Below are positions 26,301-38,300 of a stretch of DNA of 64,000 nucleotides, in pieces; position 1 is the stretch's first letter; each line of letters opens with the position of its first letter. The stretch is from Acanthococcus lagerstroemiae (Eukaryota; Arthropoda; Insecta; Hemiptera; Eriococcidae): the NCBI GenBank assembly GCA_031841125.1, contig CM063113.1:36335197-36399196 (forward strand), in the 5' to 3' direction. The notes beneath the pieces are model-generated. The model worked only from the letters and a program-made list of their open reading frames with translations. It searched no databases and was not told where the DNA came from. The position numbers and the translations under genes are program-made.

Positions 26301-29300
26301 TCACTCATTTCACGTACTTTTAGGCTTGTTCTCGTCAGTGGTAGCTTCTTCTCGTTGCTCTACCAGCAAAAATTTGATCATAGGCGCCTCCAGCGTGTCT
26401 CCTTTGTCAGCCAGCAACTGCAGCATCTGGGAGATGGTGAGGTCTTGACACACATTTACGTACTTAGCTTCAGTTGGGACCCATAGGGTCAACTTCGGCG
26501 TCACACAGCTTTGTTCCTTTGGATATGCCCACATCATCTCTGAAACAGGATTAGCAATTACTTATAATATTACGCTAAGAAGAATCTGAAAATAGCAATT
26601 GACCAAATTTTCAAAACGTCCACAAGACAATTTCAATTTATTCTACAGGAAGCAAGATTTCCTAGACTTGATCCTTAAAAATTCCGTTATAATAACTCTA
26701 GAACAAAATTTTTGAAGCGAGTCGTTAGTACAAAACGAGTAGCGAGAGAAAAACTCCTTGACCGTCAGCCATCCGAAGCAACGTCACTGTTAATCGCATT
26801 TCCTGTAAACTCGTAGCGTGATCATTTTTCCACGGGAAAGAGGTGAAGTGGCGTAACTTATTTCAGAACTGCGTTTTGAGATTTATAAAAATGTCAACTA
26901 ATAGGAATTCCTTTTGATTTTTCGTTTTCTTACAAGACCGCCGGGGAGCCATCATCTGCCCCGACGTTTTCGATATAATCTCGATCAGTGATGTTAGACA
27001 AAACGAGTTTTTGTCACTTTGTCATACGAGCATTCATTTTTAGGGTCGGCTACCCCCGAGCCTATTGCAATCACTATTCTTCTTCTTTTCTTCTGAATTC
27101 AGAGTCACAGTTCAGTTCAGTAGCGCGTCATTTCAGATGTGTGGTTTCCGGCAGTGTTCACTGATCGGAGTTACAGTTCAGTTTGGTGGCGTCTTATTTT
27201 CGGGAAAACAATTAGTCGAAAATAATAAAACTAATTCAATTTTTTCGATTTTCTTAGGGTCGACAACAAGCCTCCTGCAATCACTTTTTTCTCCCCCCCC
27301 CCCCCTCTCTCCTTCAGTAATGCTCATTAATCTTGATCTTCATTACTGTGCGAGCGTCATTTTCAATGAGCCAAGCAAATGAAATAAAAAAAAGTGATTA
27401 TTTACGTTTTATTATTATTATTTTGGATTTTACTAGATTTTACTCTAAAGAAGCAAGATTGTTAATTTACTTATCATTTATTTTCTCGAGGAACGTGAAG
27501 AAAGTAACTGGATTTAGAAGAGGTAAGTGTGTTGTTCGTTAATGTATGAAATGGGTTGATGGGTTCTCAGTTCAATTAGAGTAGAATTCTTTTGAATCGA
27601 ACAAAGTACAACTTTCTGTGGTACTCTTATCAGTAAGTTTTCCGAGGAATAATATGCGATGTGAATATTATAAAAGTATTAATTGTGATTTTGGTATTCT
27701 ATTTCAGGTTTTAAACAGTGAAGCATCCGCTTAAGTACACTTGATTCTGGATTCCTGCTACGCAAAAAAATGACACGCTCAAACTACGTAAAATTTGTAT
27801 AACTGGATTGAGAAAAGGTAAGTGGGTTTGTTTGTTAATGTATGAAATGGGTTCTCAGTTCAATTAATGTAGAATTTTTTCGAATCGAGCCTAGTACAAC
27901 TTTCTGCGGGTACCTTATCAGTAAATTTTCCAAGGAATAATGCGATGTGAATTATGAAAGTATTAATGGTAATTTTGGTATTCTGTTTCAGGTTTCCAGC
28001 AGTGAAGCTTCCACTAGGCTAATATAATAGCGTAAAATCTGTAATTGGTTGCCAGTGATTACGAATCGGCTGATACTTGATTATTGACAACTATTCTGTT
28101 TCTCGATACTCAATAGTATTTTCTATTTCTAGTCAATTGCGTGTTCATGAGGGACCGAGTTAAGTTGTACAGAGTATAAAAAGACGGATTGTATATGTAA
28201 GTTGCGGAGATGATCTTGCTATCGTTCTATGTCAATGCTGAGTTACGAAGTTATGACGAACAGATGTATTTCAGATGTTCTCAAAACCGCATGCTCGTTA
28301 ACAAGTTTTGATAGCATTAGTGATAATTCGGGTTGTGCTTGTTCGAATTGTAAGCTTTTATTTGAATCAAAATAAACTTCCTTCTGCATATCGATATACA
28401 ATTTCTGTTGTCTGTAGCGTACGAAGAGTGACGATTTCCTAATCCTAAGACGCCACCTGATGAATTGGTTGAATTAAGTAATATAAAGAACGTTGTCTAA
28501 CCCCACGAATTCATTTCATTCAAATTCGAAAGTCATTTGTAGATACTTCTTTCAGAGAAAGTATCTGCTGCGCAATTGCAGTCTGTACTCTGTAGCTTCG
28601 CAGTTTGAAGCCTTAAACTTACAGTATGTCATGTGATGTGGTGTTAAGTCTGCCTGTAGTGTTATCCATTAGGGCTAGGAAAAATATGCTTTTGCATATT
28701 TTTTCTATTGCGCCATAGTGCGTTATGTTTGTTATCTAGACGAATCAGAAGATTTTGAGTAAAATGAGCTGAGCATATTTTTCAAAAATTGGAATATTTT
28801 GACTCTCTAAGCATATTTTAGTTGATTTTTTAGCATATTTTACTGAAATTCACACTCTTGAAGAATATTTGCCAATTTTTTCACTTTAATAGATCAACAT
28901 TGTCAGAAAACAGCCTCAGTGTCCATCTGTCCAATTACCATTGAGGCTTTTTTCTTGTGACGTCACAATAATTCTTGTGAATTAAAGCAATGAATATGCA
29001 ACTTTGTAGAGTTTGTGCACGCGTGTGGAGTTGATAATGCTCTGTATTTTCAGAGGAAATAAAAAGCTTTAAAAAATTATTGATTTGATACCCACACTGC
29101 AAATTTGCAAGAGCATATTTTGGCATATTTTTGGTTTTTTGAGAATATTTTTAGCATATTTTTACCAGTAATACGAAAAATTTTATGCGCATATTTTACC
29201 CTTTTTTGAGCATATTTTTCCTAGCCCTCCTAATAATTACGTTTCATCTTTCAGCTCTTTGATATCATTCCCAAAAGCTCTAAATTCGAATCTCAAAAGT

Positions 29301-32300
29301 GAGGAACTTGAACGCACGACCATATAAAGAGACCTTAAACATGACTACTGATAGGTCCTTCTTCCTGAACAGATGGTGTGGTGGGACGTATGGCGATGCA
29401 CGCATGCCAAAGTGGCCCCTGAAACACCGCACCCCCGGCACCGGAAACAACGCTTTCGGGCATCACATCGGTACCGAGGGGATTTTAAACACTAGTCTCT
29501 AATTTTCCAGTCTAGAGCCGACCCTCTCCCAGCAGCTAGCTGCTTGTTCTTGTTATGTCATGAGTTTTGTCATGTTTGGAGTTCTTTCATTCTGTCTTTT
29601 TATGGTTTTTGTTATATCATGACAAAATTATTTTGTCATTTTGTCAAAATGCCAATACCTGTTAATTTACAGGTACTCTTACATACAATCCAATTCCACC
29701 AATGTTATTCCAACAAAGGGGGCATAGTAGTCAATAACTGCATTTTGACATTTAAAAAGTTTTAGCTTCCCATGAAAACATCCAGCAGAACAGCGGCAGT
29801 TACGTTGCTGTCTGGCGGTGAAGTTGAAATTTCAAAATTGACTTAGGTTGTTTTCATGGGAAGTTCGTCAAATTATTACCTTATTAGGGACACGAAACCA
29901 CGAAAGGATAAAGAATACACGAACTTTAACAAATAACAATAGCAACTTACTGAGTTTCCCTTTGAATGTAAGAATAAAAGCAAGAGACAAGAATGAAAGA
30001 AGTAAGACATCAAGAAGGTAAATACTTCATAACAAGTCACTGATGCGATGATTCCACGACACTTTCTCTAACACATTTTCTCCAACGTCAAATTTCTCTT
30101 TTACCATTTTTTCTAAAACAATTTCTTCTAATCAAGTTTCTCTAACGACACTTTCTCTAACGCATTTTTCCTAACGACATTTTTTCTAATGACACATTTT
30201 CCTAAATTAAATTCCTCGAATGCACTTTTCCACGAATGTTTATTTTCCGAATGTTTACATTCAGTACAAACGCGTCAAGGAAACAACTCGGGCGTCGCCA
30301 CTACTCTCAGGAAAGACTACGGAGCTCTACAAGAAAGACTTAGAAGTCGAAAGAAGCGGTAGAACGCTACTGTGTAGTACCGTGTAGCGTATATACCCAC
30401 GAAAATTATGACGGACTTTGAGCCGGCTATCATTAACGTAGCCAAAGATGTTTTCCCTGGGTACCGGTAACAGGTTGTTGGTAAACACCATCCGGATCTG
30501 TACAGCGCTATTGGTGAGTTCCAAAAAGAACAAGGATTTACCGAAATTTGTCTAACCGAATTAGCCATGGGGAAAAAAGTGAAAGTGGCGTCGAAAGAAA
30601 AAATGGAATGAACGGCAGACACAATTGGAATCAATTGCCAACGAATATAACTCTACACCAAGGTTGGAATATTTGCGATTAATTCGAAAAGGCATTTTCC
30701 GGGACCGGGGGTGCGGTGTCATAGGGGCCACTTTGGTATGCGTGCATCGCCGTACGTCCCACCACACCATTAGCTGACTCATCTTTAACATTCTTGATAA
30801 ATTAGCACTTGACAGACAGACTTGTGTGAAACCATACAAAATTCCAGTTGCTGAGGTCATCTTGTCTTCCTATTCAGAGCTCTGTTATAAAACACGGTAT
30901 TTCAGTTCTCCGGCTATAAAGTACTACACTTTCCACACAGGTATACTGGACCCCCATTTTGATTCCCAAGTTAGTCCCAGCATTCTCGGACACGCTCACA
31001 CCCGGTCGCGAACGGGTGATCAAGGATGTTCGGGCTAGTTAAGAATCAAAATGGCGGTCCATTATACCCGTGTAAAACTATAGAACCTTACTGGCCACTG
31101 ATGCGATACTCGAAAGGGTAGTTTCCAGGGCTGGAAGTGCGGTGTCTCAAGGGCCATTTTGGCATGCGTGCATCGCCCCATGTCCCACCACACCAGTCTT
31201 TCTTATTTTTATTTCCTTTTATTATTTAATGAGAATCGAATTGTCATTTTGTTTTGTCATTCGATTAATTTTTTCCATTTTGTCATATGACAAAACTTAT
31301 AAATGGTTTTGTCATTATGACAAAGTTTCTAAAATTCAATTGTCATTTTGTTTTGTTATGTCTAACAATACTGATCTCGATGTTAACTCCTCGCAAATAC
31401 ACTAGATGATGTAACCAACAATTGTGCCAAATTTTAGCTCTAAATGGCTTCTCAGCTTCAGCCCCTAGCCATTTTCATTCTTCCAGTTTTTTTGTTGTTG
31501 TTTTTTCAGTGGTGAGTGGGAAGGCGACAGGGATGGAAGCATGGAAGAGGAACTAACTTCCTTGCCTACCTAGTTGTCGGGACTACTGATTGACTGTCTT
31601 GTTTCTGTACCTGACTGCAAGTCAGAAGATCTTAAAATAGAAGGATCTAATTCCGCAATTTTTCAAATTTCAGACAGGAGATTTCTTCAATTCGGAAGGG
31701 GGAGGAAGCAGAAGCCGAAGTTTTCGAGACATGTCTCGATACTTACGGGATACTCATATTCCAATTCCAAAGTGAGACACTTACCCGAATCCAGACCACT
31801 TTTATCGCCGGGCTTCTTCAGCTTTTTTATGCTCTCTTCACGCATACCACCGGGCAACGCGTCTTTCAGTCTTTTATCTTTGGCCAACACACCGGCGGCG
31901 AATGTAATTTTATCACAGAATTCATTCATCGTTTCGTCGTCAATCTCGACATCATTATCAGCGTTCATCATCTTTATATCAGCTGCCGTCAGCTCCGTGC
32001 TTTCGTTTCCGTCTGCAACAAAATTCACAACATGTCGATAATAATTTAGAATACGTACTGGGGATGTTCGTGACCCAACCTTCTCGCTAATACTCGCTTT
32101 TTCGTGTCAGCCACTTAACTGCCCCGTCAGTTTAGTCAGCGGAATTAGTTAAGAGTTTATCTGACAAGCCAGTCTAGTCACTCAGTTCAGATTTGTAAGT
32201 CTGCCCAATACTCAGCCTACTGCATTTCCACCGTACTGCTCACCTACCTGACTACTTCTCTGTTTCTCTGTCTGCCTGTTAATGTGCTGACTGATTGGAC

Positions 32301-35300
32301 CTTGGGGTAGTTAGACAGGCCACTTAATCGAGAGAGGAAGGGGAGCGTAATAGAGAAATACGAATACTTCAGTTTTTATACAACCGCTTCACTTCGCATA
32401 ATTCTCTTCCGTTCTTAAATCCAACTTAATAAAACAGTGACCTCCGAAGTGGTTTGTGAATGCATTCGAACTCATCTTCAGCCCCTTCTTCGCCTTCAAT
32501 ACAAAATAAATACGTACCGGTAACTCGGTTGATGATATCTACGCAAGTGTAGCTCGTATTCAAGTACAGCAACTGATGTCGACTGGACGATGGATAGGCG
32601 GACGGAGGAGGAAACAGCACGCCATTGCTAATATTCGACTTATAATCGATACCCTCGGACAGGTCGGTTTCAACAGAGACGAAAATTTTCTCCGTCTCCA
32701 AAACCAACTGCAGCAACACTCTTCTGGTGAAGTCGGTGATACCCAAATTATACTTTGAATCTGCAAAAAAGACGTTACTTGCATTGCAAACTGACGTCAA
32801 TCGGGCAACGAGCCGAGCCAAGTAGAATACTGATACGCACAGCGTCGTGGAGTAGCATCTATAACGTTATATATGATCTGCGCTAGCGTCTTCTGATTCT
32901 TCGGGTAGCACCAGCAACATCTCGACAAGAATTTTATGGTCGCGTCTTCCAACTTCAACAATGATTCCGAGGGTAGGTCATTTCTGAAAGCAAATCACGA
33001 CGCGGTCAGACACAGCCGACAGGTAGTTTATTTCTTCCAACGCAATCGAGGAGACCTACCTGATCGTATGCATCGTCGGTACAGTTTTACACAAGTACTC
33101 CAGTAACTGTTCCCAGAACACGCAAATTTCCGACGAACCTAACCACGTTCTGATCGAGCCTTCCCAGCACAGCTCGGAGAAGAACTGTAAAATGTTGCTG
33201 ATCGTGTCGATGTGAATCATAGGCAGTCGATCTGCGGGGCAGATGCGTATTTTGAATGTGATCGGTTTCGGAAGAGGTTGACGAGAAATACGGACAGAAC
33301 AGAAAGGCTACTCACCGTCAGCGGAGGGACGTTTCATTCCTTTGCTCACTTTATCCGCATCTGTCATGGTCGTTTCATACGAGTCCAAGAATTCGTCTCC
33401 CAGTTTACCGCGCTGACAGAATTCTACGGATAAGAATACGCTCATTAGTATAAAATTGCGACGAGTATATATATACCAATGGGTCGACGATTTCACACTT
33501 AAATCGTGGCGGATACGTTTTCCACATTCTGCACCACCCGTTTAGGCTGAAATTGACAGTTCGAGAAGAAATTCGAAGGCGCGCTTACCGATCACCACAT
33601 CGACCAACAATGCGAGAAATCCACAACCGATCAACTGCTGAGCAGAAATATGCGATTGCGAGATCGTTGCCAGAGTGACGAAAATTTTCTCGGATAGGAA
33701 CAAATATTTTGAGCTGGTAAGCATCATCAAACCCGACGGTTCGAGGAACGGTTGCTGCTGCGGATTAATATGTAGAAAATGATGCTGCTTTTCCTTCAGA
33801 TCATCGCTCACATTACTGAAATACAGAAAAAAAAAAGTCATCGAGGAAAATGTAATTCGAGTGAATTCGTTTTTCAACTGCTTGAAATTCGAGTATATTG
33901 ATACCTTACAGTTAATCTTCTTTACTGATTAAAATCTAATGGGAGGAGGAGTTCCGAAGCCCAATAATCTCGACATTCACCCGATAATCTATTTGGCATT
34001 CCGTCCCTAGCTTCTATCCGCCTGTTCTTCTGCCCGACTAGCAGGTTGTCTGTCCATCTATAAGATTAGCTGTATCTCTATCTACCTATCGGCATGTTTA
34101 TTTCGAACTCAACAGTTTCAAGAACAAATTGTTTCTTCTTATAAATCTGGTACTTGTCAGCAGTTTGTGCACACATCTCGAGGACGAAGTTGTTCGTCAA
34201 CTATTTTTCGGTCTGGTTGTTCGTCTTTCCATCTGACTGAATTTTCGGTACCTCGGATTTCCCGGAAGACAAGCGGCTTGGCATTATTTACAGCGACAGA
34301 GGCGTAGATTAGGTTCTTAGTAAATAGAGAGAAAAGGACACCACACCTGTCAATCGAATGGTCGCCGGCAGACGAAGTGAAAATAATTGACATGCTTTCC
34401 AGCAAACCAATATAGTTTTCCGGCTTGACCACGTACATAGAGCACAGGACACGATCGACGGCACGTTTCAAAGCCGATGAGACGGGAAGACTGGATGACC
34501 ACTCGAGTAGTAAACTGAAACATCAATTTCAAATATAATATTTTCAATCAGATTTGAAAGAGAAGTATACAAAACATGGCGTACGATTTTCGTGAATTAC
34601 CTGAACAATGATGGAGTAAGTAGAGACGATAAATCGTAATTCAGTTCCGATTCTTGAGAGGCCCATAATATACAGGATAAACAATATACATACGTAGGAA
34701 TAGGAGTTTCAACGTTATTACTCTGTAATGTAAGCAAATCTGATGTTACTATTTATAATCTTATTTTGTAACAATAAATTTGGCAAAAAATCTGAGAGGC
34801 AATTACAAATAGCCAGTAAAGAATATTAAGATCATTAGTTCGCAGAAACCAAAAGTCGACTTTTTTTCAACTGTCAATTTCAAAAATGCCCATCTATTGG
34901 GAAAATTACATCCTCAAATGGCATTTCACTTTTGGTCAAGTCTCAAACAATCTTGATAATATCAAACTGCTGCTCTTATACACGTAAATGAGAACGCACA
35001 ATCACAAAATTCATTTTACGCAGTAAGATTACCTGTATCGACACATTAGCTACTTCAACCAACCAATTCAATACCATGGTGACACGATCGACCGCGTACT
35101 GATCCGTAGCGCAGCAAATCTGATACAACAACTCAAACACAGAGTTTGTAGCAGCAGCATCGACCGGCTTACCACCTGTAAACAGAACAGAATACACAAT
35201 CTCGAGCACGAGCTATTTCAAAGCGAACTTCACACATAACCTTGAATTCGTTCGCAGCGATCGCATTTGGTTACATCAACTTACACTTATAATGTTCGCT

Positions 35301-38300
35301 GACGCCATTTCGAAGCACGGTTCGTATCACATCCAAACACAATTCCTTAGAATGCAATCCCAAACGCTGCAGAATATGAGTGAGAATACGATTCAAGTGC
35401 GACGGCAACGGCGACGGCAACAGCAACAGGCCGCAAATACAGTTGATGGTGTCTTTCGACGCCGCCAGCGTGTTCAACATCTGGTTCTCCACTTCCGGGG
35501 TTGACTGGGCGATCGAGAGATTATGGTGGTACAGTCGTAACCACGCCGTGCTGCAACCAAACGTGATCGTAAAATAAACCGTACCTTCCGTCTTCCCAAG
35601 CTCACTCCAGCTTTCGAGGAAAAAACTTACGCAGTATTCATCAGCTGATAATCGTTGGGTATATCGTTATACGTGTTCCGCCACGTTTTATCGCCGAACG
35701 CCGAATAACCCAGTAACCGGATCTGCGACAGGCCGATTCCGCTCGCTTCTTTGGGCTTATAGCATCGAATGAGAACACTGGTAACCACTTCCGGCTGATA
35801 CAACGTCATGTGAAGAAAAGCCAAGCCGCTGGTTTTGACCGGAGCCTGGATCGGGATATACTCGCCTCCTCCGCGGGCAATTTCCAACGATATCGCTTTG
35901 GGACTCGCTGCGCACAACGTTGAAATTCGAAATTAGTGTTCGGTATTTGAACCGAGTCCAGTTGTAAGTACAGTGAGACTACACTCGAGAACTATACAAT
36001 TTTAGGACATTTTTACAGAGGTCGGTGGGACGAACGATTACGACTTGGCATGGTTAGGTGTTTAGTTAATGCATTATTATTATCATTATTATTACTAGCC
36101 TTATTGTATAATCACATTAGCCCACACGGGCAAAGGCCTCCTTCAGCCTGTCCCACTCACGTCTGTCTGTTGCTACTCTGTTGAACATTTCATTTTTCAG
36201 CATACTGCCTATTTCATCCCTCCATCTTATTTCTGTGTTTTTCTATTTTCATTCAGGTACCAGAATGTTGTTTTGTAGGACCATCTATCTCTTGATTGTC
36301 TAGGAACATGTCCCGCCCAATTCCATTTTACTCTTTTTACAGCTTTGACAAAGTCTATATTTTTCCTGAATTTTCTTTTCAAATTCTTGTTTCTTATTTT
36401 GTCAATTCTTTTTGAATCATTGATCTCTCCATTGCATTTTGGTTGATCTTATCTTGCTTTTTTCTTTTTTAGACATGCCCATGTTTGAGAACCATACGTT
36501 AGTGTAGGAAGAACACAGCTATTTATAACCATACTTTTTATGTCTATTGTTCCTTCAGATTGCCATGCCTTTGATATGCGATTGTGAACTTCATTTTGTG
36601 TTATATTTGTCATGGTTATTTCTTTGGTTTGTCCTATTACTTGTCCGTCGATGACAGTCCCTCATTACTCGTGTTTCCTGCTAATATTTTTGCTTTATTG
36701 AGAAATCCACATGGGAGATGGAGCAGGAGATAGGAGAGAAAAAGGGTAAGCCGATAAAGGATGATAAACTTAGCCTCATTAATCCAGAGGAAAGGGAGTA
36801 ATCAAAGGCAGGCAAAAAAACAAACACTGCGGATCAAATTGAGTTATGCGAACTGAGGAAAGGCCATTAAGAAAAGAATATAAGAGGACATTCGCAACTA
36901 TGAGAATGAAATTGTGAAGGAGATCATTGAGAAGAACTGGTCGAGTAAAAAGGTAAGAAAGGCGTTGAGCCGGGAGTAACACATACTACCAGCAGTGTAC
37001 TCGGGAAAATACGAGAAAAAGGTATACAAAAGAGAGGAAATCACGAAGGAGGCCACCGAATCCAACAGGGGGCCTTCGCTGACCCCAGTCACGGAAATCA
37101 AGGAACAGTAAATGAGGAAAGGGAGCTAAACTGGCGTGTCAGGGAGAAGCCGCCCGAATTTATGGTGGAAGAGGCGTAAAAAACACTGTGTACCTTGAAA
37201 ACTGGAAAAATAGCTGGGCCAGACAAAACAGAAAATTCAGTACTAAAAATGGTGGCCGGCACAATAGCAACATTTCTAGCAGAACTTTTTACACAAATAA
37301 TCAGAGAAAACTATATCCCTAAACAATGGAATCAATCAGAGATCGTATTACTACATAAAAAGGGTTCAAGAAGAGACCTGAACAATTACAGACCAATAAG
37401 TTTGAGTTCCAACGTTTTCAAAATATTTAAAAAAGTTCTACAGAACAGGATTTATAGAATACCGGATGAACACCAACCGAGGGAACAAGCGGGATTTAGA
37501 ACGGGGTACTCGGCCGTCGACCATATATTCACTCTAAATCAAATAATAGAGAAAGCGAGAGAGTATTATATGCCACTGTACCAACTGTTCATATATTTTA
37601 ATAAGGCTTTCGACTCGGTAAAACAGTTCGGTCTCGAGGGCACTAAACAACCAAGGGGTAAAAAAGGACATAATAGAAATTATCAAAAAATTGTACGAGG
37701 GAGCAACGGCATATGTAAAACTAGATATTGAAGGGGAGGAATTTGAGATTCAAAAAGGGGTCAAACAGGGCGATCCACTGTCACCCAAATTTGTTCACGG
37801 CAGTTCTTGAAGAAATTTTTAAAAACTAAATTGGGAGGAACAAAACTTAAGGATAAATGGTCCACGGCTGAGTAACCTGCACGTCGCCGACGACATCGTC
37901 CTGATGAGTAATAGCATGGAGGAACTGAACCAGATGGCTAGGGAACTTTGCGAAGAGAGTAGGAAGGTCGGACTTAGCATGAATTTCTCGAAGACGAAAG
38001 TGATGACGAACAGGGAAAATGGAGAGTGTTGGCTGGAGGGGCAAAAACTGGAAAAGGTAGATGAATACAAGTACTTCTGACACACAGTGGCAATAACAGA
38101 AAAATGAATACGGGCGACGAAAGAAAGAATTGCAAGTGCTTGGAAAGAATTTGGTCGAACAAAAAAATATTTGATAGCAGGCTGTCTCTAAAGGCGAAAG
38201 TAAGGGTACTGGAGCAGTGTGCAGTGCCCTCCTTATTCTATGGAGCACAAACATGGGCCCTGAATATGTCACAAAAAGAAAGAATTAGGAGAACATTTAT

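Larger units (their letters stand above)
29374..30773 (+). mobile_element. MULE-type element relic with about 75-bp inverted ends
   Basis: ggtgtggtgggacgtatggc at about 29376 recurs inverted, ending ccacacc, at about 30772; the match runs for about 75 bp. The plus strand near 30330-30700 holds decayed transposase frames. MTDFEPAI is followed by [12 protein letters not shown], then by [12 protein letters not shown] and [19 protein letters not shown]. These match the pattern of insect MULE transposases, in which DFE is part of the catalytic core. Several stops break it. A small MITE and a minisatellite lie inside. Confidence 0.7.
26540..31784. other. BIRC6 intron 34 (5.2 kb), MITEs, MULE relic and unclassified repeats
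   Basis: The flanking exons join in phase 1. 26540-27030 and 28030-28650 show no gene; a TATA-like gtataaaaag at about 28170 and AATAAA at about 28372 have no coding context. 31230-31370 is a TTTTGTCAT/ATGACAAAA-rich tract that also occurs at 29533-29650. Individual elements are listed separately. Confidence 0.7.

Noticed and set aside
28200..28300. Box C/D snoRNA in a BIRC6 intron (agatgatc, ctgag)
   Set aside because: The box spacing and terminal stem are not convincing, and the motifs are too short to count as evidence.
31574..32041. Plus-strand 155-codon frame opposite BIRC6 exon 34
   Set aside because: It is the antisense shadow of the exon, whose minus-strand frame has correct splice phases on both sides.
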